From the NCBI GenBank assembly GCA_014529385.2, contig CM043965.1:14942912-15006911 (forward strand): a DNA stretch of 64,000 nucleotides. The letters run 5' to 3'. Below the pieces are notes generated by a model that was not told the origin of the DNA, did not search any database, and worked only from the letters and a program-made list of their open reading frames with translations. Below are positions 1-13,479 of the stretch, one piece after another (position 1 is the stretch's first letter; each line of letters opens with the position of its first letter). The DNA comes from Adiantum capillus-veneris. Lineage: Eukaryota; Streptophyta; Polypodiopsida; Polypodiales; Pteridaceae. Made by a program: the position numbers and the translations under genes.

Positions 1-260
1 GAGAGAGAGTACAAACAAAAACAAAAACGCACACACACATACATAAACAAAGAATGCACACACACATTGAGAGAGAAAAAGAGAGAGAGAGCATGCATAA
101 ACAAAAAACGCACGCATTGAGAGAGGAAAAGAGAGAGAGAACATGCATAAACAAAAAACGCACACATTGAGAGAGGAAAAGAGAGAGAAAGAGAGCATAC
201 GATCCAAAAAAACGCACACACATTGAGAGAGAAAGAGAGAGAAACTAATTTAACGTCGTA
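1..260. repeat. GA/CA-rich imperfect tandem repeat
   Basis: Purine-rich low-complexity DNA. About four imperfect copies of a roughly 58-bp unit alternate a gagagag tract with an aaacgcacacattgag segment. I see no coding potential here. It lies upstream of the CACTA transposase genes and may be inside that element or be flanking DNA, because the element's 5' terminus is not visible. Confidence 0.75.
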
Positions 261-597
261 GGAAACTAATTAAAATTAAAAGACCTAAAGATCTAGACGA
301 CGAGGAGTTGAACTGAAGACCTATTATTCAAGAGGGAAATGGCATAATCAATCTATCATACTTGGCATGGGTGATAGAAAGGTTATACCATTTATCTCTT
401 TTTATTGGCACACACATCCACACACGCGCACACACACAAGAAGAAGAGACTTATAACGTTGTAGGAAACTATCTTAAAAGACGTTAAAGATTAGGTTATA
501 TGTAGACTTAAATTAAATTAGATTTAGGTTTATTTTTAACTAGATTTACGTTTATTTAAGCTAGATTTAGATTTACGTTATATTAGATTAGATTTAG

Positions 598-776
598 GTC
601 TCCATAGACTGTGATGCCTGCATGAAGCGGGTGAAGAAAGCCCTCAATGGAATATAGGGTATTGCTGCCTTCACTCATGGTGGGCTCCGTCGATCCAAAA
701 GTACTGGTGAAATGTCTTCAGAAGATAGGGAAGAAGGTGGATCTTCAAGGCGGCAAGAGTCACTACATCCCCGACA
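598..776 (+). pseudogene. HMA (heavy-metal-associated) domain fragment, probably captured by the CACTA element
   Basis: From 607 one frame reads DCDACMKRVKKALNGI and then meets a stop. From 689 a second frame reads VDPKVLVKCLQKIGKKVDL. In plant HMA/HIPP proteins the order is a CxxC metal site followed by a helix (xxVKKAL), then a strand with VDPxxVLxxLxKxGKKVxL, so the two pieces are the two halves of one roughly 70-residue ferredoxin-like HMA fold with a stop and a frameshift between them. The CxxC (CDAC) is intact. No exon start, promoter or downstream exon is visible. It lies 0.5 kb 5' of the TNP2-like gene on the same strand, which suggests a host gene fragment carried inside the transposon. 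The family call is by motif only. Confidence 0.62.
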
Positions 777-1268
777 CAATGACCATCTAGACAACCTCTA
801 GTCATTAGACTTACGTTAAATTAGATTTAGCTTTATTTTTAGTTAGATTTATGTTTATTTAGATTTACGCTTATTTACGTTAGATCGAGTCCACGCAAGA
901 ATTACTTACGGTTTAGGGTTTAGAGTTAGACGAACAGTGAAAAGATCTACTGTGAAAAGATGTTAAGATGAAGTGAAGTGCTACAGCTAGAGAAGAGGCA
1001 AAGGGGTTTTGTCCACTACATGCAGTATCATGTAGACGTGGGTGTGTAGATTTCTTGTACCCACAAATATAGGTATTGACCAATAAAGACGAGATTATAA
1101 TCCGGTGGTTCTGATCTCCGTGCACCTCTAGACCGAGGTGTGCGGGGATTGGACATGACTAGAGAATGTGAGGTAAAGAGAGAGAGAGAGAGAGAGAGAG
1201 AGATAAGACGAAGAATGCCAATAGAATATTAAATTTGTTGTCCAGGTTATAAGTTTTTTATCCTCATT

Positions 1269-4200
1269 ATGAGTAGCGACGAGGATGTGGGACCGTCCAA
1301 CCGAAACACCTATCTCTCAACGAGGGTCTTATGTCCTTGTAATCAATGCAAGCATGCTGTGCGACGGACAAGACGTGTTTCTTTGCAGCACGTTCGCGAA
1401 TTTGGCGAGTTCGATCCATCTATTATAGATCGAGTTGTTGCCAATTATAACTCGTCGGACTCTGACGCTGGCCAACAAGCAGCAATCTTGCAACCCAATA
1501 GACGTGTTCGCAGGCGCTTTGGTCAAGCAGCATATGTGAGGCCACAAGATGTAGCCTCTGACAGCTCGGGGGATGATCATGCAGAGCACATTCCCAACGA
1601 GGCATTGTTTGAGCCCGAGATTGATGAAATGATCGAGACGATCATGGATTCAGAAAGGCTTATCTATGATGATATGAAAAGTGAAGCCGATACGCCATTG
1701 TATAATGGAGCACGTATGTCTAGATTGAAAGCACTCCTGGTTCTTCTCAACATGCAGGCAAAGTTTGGATGGAGTGACACTAGCGTCACAGCGCTTTTCA
1801 GGTGATCTATTACAATTAGTTTACTTTAATAGAACTCTAAATGTATAATGATCTGATAGATTTTTACACGACTGTATCATATTTTTATGTTGTGTAGATT
1901 GCTAAAAGAGCACATACTACCAGCTGAAAATGTGATGCCAGATTCTCGAGATGAAGCAAGAAAGATTTTGCGAAACTTGGGGATGGATTACAATTCTATC
2001 CACGCTTGTCCTAATGACTGCATTCTTTTCAGAGGGGAATACACAGACATGGAGAAGTGTCCGAAATGTGATTCCGAAAGATATCGAGTAGATCTCCACG
2101 GGACAAAAATTCCACAAAAGGTTTTGCGACATTTTCCTCTGCTTCCTCGCATCAAGCATTTCTTCGAATGTAAGTCCATGGCCGCCCTAGCATCATGGCA
2201 TGAGGAGAATAAATCTTCGGATGGTGTGCTACGAATTCCTGCAGATTGCGCAGCCTGGAAACATATAGATGGAACATGTTCGGATTTTGCCAGGGAAGCC
2301 CGAAATTTGCGCTTAGGCCTGGCTATGGATGGCGTAAATCCATTTGGTCAAAGATCAACATCTTACAGTGTATGGCCCGTTGTCATCGTCAACTACAACA
2401 TTCCCCCGTGGTTGACTACGAAGAAGGGGCACCTATGGCTAAGCTTGATTGTGCCAGGGCGATATAAAGTGGGGAATATGGATGTGTATCTTCGTCCACT
2501 ATTGGAAGAGCTACAACAATTGTGGATTGGCATAGAGGTGGTGGATATGAGCCGACACACAGGACGACGGAATGCTTTGATCAGAGGCATTCTAATGTGG
2601 ACCATGCATGACTATCCCGGGCTAACAGAATGCTCAGGTGATCTATTGACACTCCTCACTCAGACACTGTAAATCTTGTTTTTTCCCATAGTTGATCTAT
2701 TATCATGTGTATACATGCAGGGCTTCAAACAAGCGGATATAGAGCATGTGTCACATGTGGACCTAGACTGAATGCACGTAGGGCACCCTCACTGAAGAAG
2801 CAAATCTACGAAGGTCATCAAGCGTATCTTCCAGAGAATCATGTGTTACGCGATGGCTTTTTGGGAAGAGAGCCACCAAGGATGTCTGCACAAGCATGGT
2901 TAGAGCAGAAGGAGATGTGCGATGACGGATTGCCTCCAGGGATGAAGAGACTATCTCTATGGTACGAGTTACCATACTGGCCCCGACTCATGATCAATTA
3001 TCACTTGCTCGATCCAATGCACATATTCAAGAATGTGGGTAATCTACTATGGGACCATTTGACCGGCAAGAAAGATACTTTGGGAGCCAGAGTTGACCTT
3101 AGAAATGTGGATCATATGGAGCAATATTGGCCGCAAACAGCGTCTGATGGATCGATAAAACTCCCTAAGGCACCATGGATTTTCACAGGAGCCCAAGAAC
3201 GCAAAGTAAAAGAGGCCATTCGATCTTTGCGGACCCCCACTGGCGTAATGCACTCGCTCCGAACGTGTTTTACTAAAGAAGGAAAGCTTACCGGTTTGAA
3301 GTCACACGATTGGCATAAAATGTGTCAGGTACGTTCATAGTGGACTTTAATATCATTGCATAAAATGTGGACTTTAATATCATTGCTGCACATACTTTAC
3401 AGTTTATTTTACCGGTTGCCATTGAGGGATGTTTGTCTCTCGACATCCGTAACACAATCTACAAACTTGCAAAGCTGGTGCAATGGATCTCACAAAAGGA
3501 GATCGACGTAGACTCCATACCATTCGCCAAACTAAATGCTGCGGAGCTTGTGTGCATGTTTGAGAAACATTTTCCTACTACAATGCTAACCATTCAGGTG
3601 CATCTTCTTGTTCACATAGTTGACTCAGGTGGAAATAGCTGGCACAGTTCATTCCATATGGATGTTCTTCTTAGAGCATTTCATGAAAACGCTTAAGGGA
3701 TATGTGCGTCAAAAGGCACGTCCGGAGGGTAGCATGGCAGAAGGTTGGTTGGTATCAGAGTCCCTAGTGTACATTGGAGAGTGGCTAGACGGATTTAATA
3801 AATCCCGGGACACGCTATGGCGAACCATAGATGATGAGCGCATATCTGGGATTGTCATGTGCAATCTCGGTGTTGAGAAGAAGATGACGGAAGATCTAGA
3901 GGCTAAAATCAACCGATTTTGCATGCTTCACAATCCAGTGATGCAAAAGTGGATTTCACAATATGAGGATGCAAAGCAAGAGCGACAAAGGGCACGAATC
4001 GAGTGGAGACAGGGAAGACGACCACCGATGCACTATCCAGCGGTTCTGGAGAGCCTACCAACCTTCATGAGCTTAAGATGGTTGCACAACCAATTGAAAA
4101 GCGCACAACAATGCGGTGACGAAGTGACTGAAGAAGAGTGGGAGTACTCTCGGGGTTGCGCGACCAAGGTAAGTTTGCAATGTACGACTAGCAAGTGACT

Positions 4201-5001
4201 TTATTTATAAACGTTTGAACGGCCACTCATAATCTTTGTTCGTTGTAGTATAAGTCATACACAGCAGCATGGTGTAAAGGTCGACATTTTAGGGTGGAAC
4301 GAATCGACAAAAAGCGTTTTACTCAAGATTGTGGAATCATGGAAAAATTTGAACAGTCTAGTCGACGACGTTCCTCTGATGCAGATCCTGTGGTGGCGGA
4401 ACTCACTTACTTCGGCACGCTGCAAGAGATTTTGAGGATCGATTACAGAGGATTTTTTGTCGACTTGTTCGACGTGCAATGGTTCAAGATAATCATGGAG
4501 GGTCGCAACGCTACTGTGCGTAGAGGAGAGTCTGGTTTTCTTGAGGTGGATTCTACTAAGAAATGGATTGACCTAAGAGACACTTTCGTACTACCCGAGC
4601 ATTGTGAACAAGTAAGTATATAAATAGTTAACATCCCCCTTTTACAAGTTATGTGCTTGAAAGCTCTCATGTAAGTTATGTGGCTCTGGCAGGTAGTATT
4701 TCATCCTACAAAGTCTACATCAAACTGGTGGTACGTCATAGAGGTAGCCCCTCGTAGTGCAAGGACGTATGAAGGCTACCATGTGCCAATCACAACGACA
4801 TCAATGGAGGAGATCAGAGAAGATGCTCAATCAGAAGCCGCTGCGGTGGTGCCAGACGAGCATCAAGATGCTACTACTCTATATGGGGTGCATGCAGAGG
4901 AGCTACAAAATGAAACAGAGGATATGTGTTTAAACGGAGAGCTCTATATAGATATAGGAAGTTATGCTGAGTTATGCGAGGATGAGAGAGAGATCTCTTA
5001 A
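1269..5001 (+). CDS. TNP2-like CACTA transposase (Transposase_21, DUF4218, DUF4216), six exons, frameshifted
   Basis: Exons inferred from GT/AG borders and reading phase are 1269-1801, 1898-2637, 2721-3328, 3403-4168, 4249-4611 and 4693-5001. Exon 1 gives the acidic N-terminus (MSSDEDVG) and the LLxLLNMQAKFGWSD segment. Exon 2 has the zinc-ribbon-like CPNDCxLFRGEYxxxxKCPKC and the transposase core with LAMDGVNPFGQRSTSYSVWP and a GNMDVYLRPLLEEL segment. Exon 3 has ACVTCGP and LLDPMHIFKNVG. Exon 4 is DUF4218 (ARPEGSMAEGW). Exons 5-6 are DUF4216-like. Between about 3612 and 3640 the frame must shift by one base to continue from VHLLVHIVD into VEIAGTVHSIW, so the protein is probably not produced intact. 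A 26-bp duplication spans the exon 3/4 intron (3341-3392). The product would bind and cut the CACTA ends. Confidence 0.85.
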
Positions 5002-5273
5002 AGCCACAAATATTGTATTTGAACAATTTTGCTCCGTGTTGTAAAAGCTCTGGCTCTCTAAGTACCTTCCATGGTGTATAACGCTCTTTTCTACTCGCGC
5101 TCACATCTTTTGATTGAAAATTCTGAGTTTTCGACTTGCCTCTTCCATCACTCGATTCATTGCGTCATTGTATTTATATGCGTCATTACGTCATTGTATT
5201 TAATGGTCTTTGAGTCATTGTCTACTCTATTCATTCAATATTAAGTTTAAATATTCGTGTGTTTAATGCAGGT

Positions 5274-6587
5274 ATGGATGATGAGGAGTTTCTTTCTTCT
5301 TTGTCACCGCAGCAGAGACAGTGGTACGTGGAGCGTCATCGCTCTGGCGCATCATCGCGCGTTCCTACACCATCCGCATCTCCCTCTCTTTCGGAGCATT
5401 CGGCGCGCTCCGAAGCTTCGGCGTCGACGAGACGAGCTTCACACTCGTCTAGACACCGGCGCTCTAGTGGTGGCGGTGGCGGTTGTTGTGGGGATTCCGC
5501 CACCGATGCCTCCACACCGCCTCGTGTTCGACGAGGCTCTTTACCCTCCCCTTCTTTGCCCGCCCCCACACCAGCCACAGCATCGCCATCTACGCCAGGT
5601 TTTGCACGGCTGACTGTTCCTAGAAGCTACACACCTCTACCTACTCCCCCAGGAGCCACCCCACTCGACACTCCTCGCTTCGGGGCCCAGACGCCGGTGG
5701 AGACACCTGACGTCCGTACCCCCATCGACACGCCGCTAGAGACCCCTGCCGGGACACCCAGGTTCACGCGTCACCGGCCAGAGGGCTTGCCTTACTCCGT
5801 CGACATCAGCGGCGGCATCATCATGGATGATGACGGCAAGAAGGTGATCTCGCGCATGCGTGGTCTTTGCTCTCAGCTGTTTAGACACTACATACTAAAC
5901 AAATGGAGTGAAGTACCAAGTGATTTAAAAAACAGAGTCATCAGCATACTTCATGATGAGTTTCCCGTTCCAACACGGGATCAGCGCTTCAATGAAGACC
6001 TGATGAAGATTCGAATGCGCGAATACTGCAAACACAAGCGTTCCGAAGTGCAAAAAGCAATCAAGAATGGGTGGAACAGGCCAGATTGGCTGGCCAAAGA
6101 AGATTGGAAGAATGCGAAGAAAGCAGCGCGCGAGAATCCCAACAAGTGGAAGCAACAAAAGGATGCAGCCAGAGCGCGAGTAGAGGCAGGGAGCTCGCAC
6201 CACTTGGGGAGCGGTGGATGGGCATCATTTGAGGCCGATTTTGTAAGTCTTTTCACATTGCTCTTTATGCATGTTCGATAGTTTAGGGTTTATGAGTTTT
6301 TTAGTTCTAACATAATGAAATCTTTGTATGTTTTGACAGTGGTCGATGACAGGACGTGATCCCACACCGTACGAGCGCGAGTACGCAGGCAGGAAGGGCT
6401 TAAACGCCCTGATGGACATTCTCAGTTCTCGCGGCGGCATGGTTAGTATTAGGGTTTACTCTTTTTTATTTTTTGTATTGTTTTATAAATGTCGTTATAT
6501 GTTTATACTTACTGAAAGCTGTCTTATTGTCTTTTTTTGCAGAATCCGACAGATACGCCGCTTGGACGCGATGAGACGTCTGACTAG
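5274..6587 (+). CDS. TNPA-like second CACTA protein (Transposase_24, Ptta/En/Spm type), three exons
   Basis: Exons are 5274-6242 (323 codons), 6340-6441 (34 codons) and 6543-6587, all phase 0 with GT/AG borders. The ATG at 5274 follows a TTTAATGCAG acceptor, so an upstream 5'-UTR intron is likely and the ATG at 5259 falls inside it. The N-terminal ~180 residues are Ser/Pro/Thr-rich with repeated TPxxTP motifs. The C-terminal half is basic and Trp-rich (WNRPDWLAKEDWKNAKKAA, then WKQQKDAARAR) and ends in a SSHHLGSGGWASFE segment, the pattern of plant Ptta/En/Spm transposase-associated proteins. Such proteins bind subterminal repeats; the candidate targets here are the TAGCGACG repeats at 6945-7160. 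The reading frame is open throughout, unlike TNP2. Confidence 0.8.
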
Positions 6588-6944
6588 ACGGCGTCAGTTT
6601 AGCCGTAGCTAGATAGCATTAGTTTAGGGTTTCTCATAGCTTATGTATCATGAGACGGATTTTATACGTCTTTTTGAACCATGTATATTATTACATTTGT
6701 CACCGCAGTTCCTTTTGTCAATCAATTCTTTATGCCTATGATGTTGTACAATTGTCATTATTACATTTGCCAATCAATTCATTTTGCCTATGATGTGTAC
6801 AATTGTCAATTTTGCAAACAATGCGTCTTGTGGGTGACTATTTTGGGTCTATTATCTACCTTTGCATTTTTTTTAAAAAGTGAATCAAGTACAATATGGT
6901 TGATGGGTGGCAGGGCATTCAATGCCCTGCCACCAAAAAAATAT

Positions 6945-7187
6945 TCTCTCGGGCGTCGCTATAAGCGTCGCTATTTATGGCTCTGTAGCGTCGCTATGAG
7001 CGTCGCTATAGTCTTCTGTGTAAACGTCGCTATAGGCGTCGCTATATAGCGACGCTCATAGCGACGCCTATAGCGACGCTCTTGTAGCGACGCTGGTAGC
7101 GACGGTTTTAGCGACGCTGGGGGTTATAAAAACCCAATGTATTTCCGTCGCTAACAGCGTCACAAGAGCACACAACCTCTTGTAGTG
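6945..7187. repeat. CACTA subterminal repeat array and 3' terminal inverted repeat
   Basis: About six copies of CGTCGCTAT face one way (6951-7045) and about six copies of AGCGACGCT face the other (7048-7130). They meet at a near-perfect palindrome centred on GCTATATAGC near 7040-7050. The array is followed by CACAAGAGCACACAACCTCT and the terminal TTGTAGTG. These are the expected binding sites for the element's TNPA-like protein; the opposite orientations would allow a hairpin. Confidence 0.85.
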
Positions 7188-9427
7188 ATATACACGAGTA
7201 TTTGTGTGTCTATGACACTAGGGAAGATATTAGTACTATAGGGATGGCTTTTCTAAGAGCTCCTAGAGAGTACCTATTGGTTCAAGATTCTACAAAAATC
7301 CTACTATTCTTATCAAAATCTTTTAACACGGTAGTGAAAGGTTCCTCACGGAACAAAAATAGGGTGATTTCCATCTCTGCACATGGTTGCTTGCTCATGT
7401 CCTCTCAAAACAAGTTGACTCTGTAAGTAAACAACAGATTATGTGAGCAAAAAGTTATAAAGTACAAAATGATATCATTCTAATAATCTAATGACAACTA
7501 TACAAAGAATAAATTATAAGAAAAATCTTTGATGACTCTCCATAGATAACACAACTTACTTACATTGTGAGACTCAATCACATGCTACAAAACTATAGAT
7601 GGCGCACCAAAGCCATCAACAAAATAGCACCACCCAATGTTATGAGGTGTGAAGCCTAAACATTGAAAGCCATAAAGAGGTTAATTCCCTCCAGCATGAT
7701 AAAATTAAAGACGGAGATGATAGATGGCGCACCAAAGCCATCAACAAAATAGCACCACCCAATGTTATGAGGTGTGAAGCCTAAACATTGAAAGCCATAA
7801 AGAGGTTAATTCCCTCCAGCATGATAAAATTAAAGACGGAGATGATCTTAAGCTCTGAATGTAAGCTACAAGGGTCTTTTTCTCACCAATCTATCTTTAT
7901 GTTGGAGATGACTCCTTGCAATGCCCATGCACTATTCACACCTCCTGTTCTTGTGGTATGCAAGTCATGTGAGTTGATTCTTTTTCCACCTTCGGGAGTA
8001 GAGGTTTCCATGTAGTGCGAGTGAATGAAAGTAGAAGGAGGAGAATCTTGTTTCATTCTCTAATGGAGGTGAGAGAAGGGAGAGGAGCTAGCTTGGTGTG
8101 GAACTATGTGGTGGGCAAGGGGAAGAGATGGGGGAGAAGCTTGCTTGGTGCTACAATGGAGATGGGAGAAAGCTAGTAGAGAGATAATGATGGACTATAA
8201 GGGGTGCATGTGGTTGTTGCAGCCATGGACAGCTTGGAAAAGGGTTTGTAGAGAGAGAAAATCACTTTTTAGCTATAGAATAGGTTTGGAAAGACTTTGG
8301 AGGGTGGAAAATGATGTTGTACATTTTTTGAAAAAATTTAATTTTTTGGAATTTTTTAGTGCACGTTTTTTACTTTTGGAGGTCAAAAATACCTTTTTGA
8401 CCATGAAATAGGTTAGGGGACCTTTTAAGGAGGAAAAACTTGAAATTTGATTTTTTTAAAAAAATTTGAAATTTTTAGTGTATTTTTAAATCCGGGCCAA
8501 AAAGTGGGGGAAAAAAGGTCAAAGTGGTCCCCCCCCCTCCCTTTCCCTTAGCCACCTCCCTTACCTTCTCACTAGGTAAGAGGCCATTAAGAGGTGTAAG
8601 GCTACCTTGTCCCCCTACTTTTTTGAGGGTATAGAGTGTGTCCACCACCCTCTTCCTATATAAGTGCTATCATGTTAGCAAAATACTCAAACTCTGCCAT
8701 GGTTTGCTTTAATCAAAACAAAGAATTTTTTGGTGTAGAAAGAACTACTAAAAATAGTACTAGTTCAAGAAAGCACTCGGGTAGGTAGACAAAGTGTGGT
8801 AAAAGTTGGCACTAATCTTTCCTTAGTAAGATAAATAACCAGATATAGCCAAGGGGGAACATGTGTATGAGCAATGCATGAACTATAAGCAAGGTAGTTA
8901 AGTGCTCTAGGGTTGCTTTATAAGTACCATACAAGTGCGAGGAAACCAACCCCCTTTTTTGTGTGAGCATAGGTGGTAGAAAAAACTTTATTTAACCTAA
9001 ATGATCAAACAAGATGAGTAACATTTAACACATAGCTCAGGACCAATACAATACTATTACACTGGTGTGTATTATTAAGAAATTGTGTCTAGTTGAATGC
9101 CCAATAGCAAGGTGAATTACATAAATCATTTATGCCAAGTGGATCAAGTCCCGAGACAATCGTTGAGGCTCGTTGACTTGAGGGATTCTCTCCACAATCG
9201 GATCAAGGCCCATACCAACCAGCTACATAGATCAGGTGATAGGGGTTAATAATACAAGTGTAGATAATATTAAGCGGTGTGAAACCTCAGAGAGAAATTC
9301 CCGATGCATGTTTGCAGACTGCAATGGTACAAGAGTAAAGGGAAGGGAAGAGAGTATAGGTTAAGGGAAGAGAGTATAGGTTAAGGGGTAGATTTCAAGA
9401 GAATAATTACCACAGCAGTTTGGGAGG
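7188..9427. other. Unassigned AT-rich stretch
   Basis: This is DNA between the CACTA end and the first chromovirus sequence. I see no coding region with recognisable domains, no LTR pair and no RNA gene. It contains a 125-bp tandem duplication (listed separately), homopolymer runs near 8460-8550, and a short GGGAAGAGAGTATAGGTTAA duplication near 9340-9380. The short open frames here have no family features. Confidence 0.6.
7596..7845. repeat. Perfect 125-bp tandem duplication
   Basis: The segment beginning TAGATGGCGCACCAAAGCC at 7596 is repeated from 7721 with no difference that I can see over the unit, which ends ACGGAGATGA. A perfect copy indicates a recent duplication or an assembly duplication. 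Confidence 0.9.
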
Positions 9428-9541
9428 ATTGTATCCCTATTCTACTTACTCAATTGCAATTAATAATAACCACCATTTTTAGTTAGCTTGAGGACCTCTC
9501 TTCTTGAGCGAGAAAAGAGAAACCTTGTGCTCTAATACCAA
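9428..9541 (-). mobile_element. Second chromovirus leader fragment outside the left LTR
   Basis: These 114 bases match the leader at about 16089-16202 almost base for base, including a degenerate copy of the initiator-Met primer site (GCTCTAATACCA against GCTCTGATACCA). They sit on the outer side of the left LTR, where flanking genomic DNA would be expected. On the minus strand the order is therefore LTR, internal, LTR, partial leader. Confidence 0.8.
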
Positions 9542-11242
<1,701 letters not shown>

Positions 11243-11262
11243 CCTAACCTCTCTCTTGAAAT
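11243..11262 (-). other. Polypurine tract of the chromovirus
   Basis: On the minus strand the bases just before the left LTR read AAGAGAGAGGTTAGG, a purine run at the position expected for plus-strand priming. Confidence 0.65.
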
Positions 11263-11599
11263 CATAGTCGTCTTTGACTATGAGGTAGAGAAGATAAATC
11301 CTAGTCAGAATTCCTTTTTCTAGCAGGTGAAAGATCCCTATTTTACCCTATGACATCGTTCTAGAATGGATGGCTAATCCATTCGGCACTTGAGAGCCTA
11401 AGCTGCCGCAAGCATGTCTGTGCATTAGTCCTATCAATCTTCCATAGTAGAGTGACAAGCTCTACTTGGTGTTTGGAAGATGTCATCTCCGCAAAATTGA
11501 CAATTTGTGCACAATAAAGAAAAAGAGAGTCTTATAAGACAAAAACTTTGTTCATTTTTTACATTTGCTTACTCTAGGGAAGCATTCTAAGCATTGACA

Positions 11600-12015
11600 A
11601 GGTTTAGGTTATCCTTTAATTGTATGCCTTGCATCCATCTAGCATCTTCAACAGGATAGTTCTTAAACTTAATAAGATACCGTCGGATAATCTTACCGCC
11701 TCTCAATACCTTGTCTTCATGTCGGAGAATGGACTTAGGCTGTAGCACCTCTTCTTGGTCCTCGATCTCCGATGGGTCTTCAATAGTTGGTTCTTGAGGT
11801 GGCTCTCCGTTTTAAGGCTTTAGTAGGCTCACATGGAAATCATTGTGTATGAGACAATGACATGGCAACTTGAGTTGATAAGCCATCTCATTGATTGGTC
11901 TAAGAATCTGGAAGGGGCCATAGTACCTTTTTGCTGATTTAGCATAGTACTTTTGGTGTCCCGTAGGATTCTTGCCCGTGGTGTGCCTTAATCGAGCCTT
12001 GGGAAATTTAAGCAA
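11600..12015 (-). pseudogene. Chromovirus integrase C-terminus and chromodomain
   Basis: From 12015 the frame gives [20 protein letters not shown], the GPF/Y module of gypsy integrases, followed by HVSLLKP. After a stop, the minus strand near 11725-11600 reads ILRHEDKVLRGGKIIRRYL and then IKFKNYPVEDARWM, which fits the chromodomain pattern (xxILxxRxxxRxxxxxxxxLVKWxxxPxExATWE) found at the end of chromovirus integrases. Chromodomains direct integration to particular chromatin. Stops separate the pieces, so no functional product is expected. Confidence 0.72.
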
Positions 12016-12246
12016 GACCCAATCATTTTCTTTAAAGGCTTGGGCTCTTTTGTGCTTATTAGCAATAGAATTTTCCCTTTTCTGTGAGATAGAGATTGCA
12101 TCCTTAATCTTTTGGAAATATTCTTGTAGGTCTCGGCTATACTCATCTACAGCAAAGATCTTCCATGTACCTTAAGTAGCGGGGGACTTTTGGATATTTC
12201 CTCAATTACCTCAAAAGGTGATTTTCCTGTGGAGGTATGTATTGTA

Positions 12247-13479
12247 TTATTGTAGGCATACTCCACTAAGGGTAAGTACTTCTCCCATTGGGACCTTTGA
12301 TCTACTTCCATTATATAGATCAAGAATTGTTAGGTTAGATATTTCACTTTGGCCATCTGTTTGCGGGTGATAGGCCAAAGAAACGTTTAGCCTTGTCCCT
12401 AAATTCTCAAAGAGACCCTTCCAAAAATTACTGGTCATTCTAGGATCTCTATCCAACACTATGGACATTGGAAAGCCATTGTACTTGAAGATTTGTGATT
12501 TGAAGAGGGTCGCCATTTGATGGGCTTTGATAGTCTTTTTTATAGGTATAAAATGATCTTGTTTGTTGAACATGTCTACTATCGTCCATATTCCCGTAAT
12601 CCTATGGATAGATTTAGGCAATCCAAATATAGAATCCATGGATATTCTCTCCCATGGTGAATTAGGGATTGGCAAAGGTTGAAGCAATCCAGGTTGCTTC
12701 CTTCTATCAAACTTTGTCTTTTGGCATACCACACATGTAGAAACATACTCTTGTATGTTTGCTTTCATGGCAGGCCAATAGAAATATGTTTCTATCCCTT
12801 TTAGGGTAGACTGAATCCCTCTATGCCCCACATAAGGAGGAGCATGAGATTCATACATTACTTTCTCACGTAGTGAGTTAGTAAGGCATAGTCTATTTCC
12901 ATAGAGAAGATAACCATCTTGTAAGGTAAATGGTTCCTCTTTCTTCCCTAGTGCAAGGGCTGAAATCACATCTCTTAAATTGGGATCAATAGCGTACTCA
13001 TCTATCATAGAATATAGATCATTGTGAGTTGCTATGGAAACCGCATTCACTCTCAGCCGTCTTGAAAGTGCATCGGCTACTTGATTATGCTTGCCAGCAA
13101 TGTGAACAATATGAAAATGAGATTGCAAAAGAAAATTTTCCCACCTCATTTGTTTGTCAGAGAGCTTGGTCTGCATCATGAAGTACTTAAGGCTTTGGTG
13201 ATCCATTCGCATAATGAAAGGAGTCCCCAATAAATAGTGCTTCCACGAGTCTAAGGCATGTAGAACTGCGAGGGGTTTCTTTTCATATATGCCTAGATCT
13301 TGCTCAACAGGGTCGAGCCTTTGACTTTCATAGGCTATGGTGTGTCCTTCTTGGAGCAAAACAAACAACTCCAAGGCAATCACAACAAGCATCGCATTGG
13401 ACCTCAAATGGCTTTGAGAGATCCGGCACTGTAAGCACACATTGAGAGATAAGCTTTTCTTTAAGTTTTTCGAAAGCAT
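12247..13479 (-). pseudogene. Chromovirus RNase H and integrase
   Basis: The open frame of 410 codons starts in the RT/RNase H connection and reads EGHTIAYESQ, HALDSWKHYLLG and MDHQSLKYFM (RNase H), then HNQVADALSRR. Integrase follows: the zinc-binding segment ends CVVCQKTKFDRRK, then the catalytic positions are D in ISMDSIFGLP, D in IVLDRDPRM, and E in TDGQSE. The frame is lost just after TDGQSE. The upstream join to 13328-13645 also needs a frameshift near 13350-13400, so this is a broken pol gene. Confidence 0.85.

Larger units (their letters stand above)
1..7187 (+). mobile_element. CACTA (En/Spm) DNA transposon, 3' part; 5' end not seen
   Basis: The right end reads CTTGTAGTG at 7179-7187, the complement of a CACTACAAG terminus. 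The next three bases, ATA, would be one copy of the 3-bp target duplication. Inside lie a subterminal repeat array, a TNP2-type transposase gene and a TNPA/Transposase_24-type gene in the usual order and orientation. No CACTACAAG-like 5' terminus and no TAGCGACG subterminal repeats occur in 1-1260, so the element either begins left of the window or has lost its 5' end. Confidence 0.85.

Noticed and set aside
761-1020. CACTACATCC and CACTACATGC as a CACTA 5' terminus
   Set aside because: They lack the AAGAGG continuation of the 3' terminus and have no subterminal TAGCGACG repeats beside them.
7998-8411. Trp-rich open frame near 8106-8411
   Set aside because: No conserved motif, low-complexity surroundings and no splice or promoter context.
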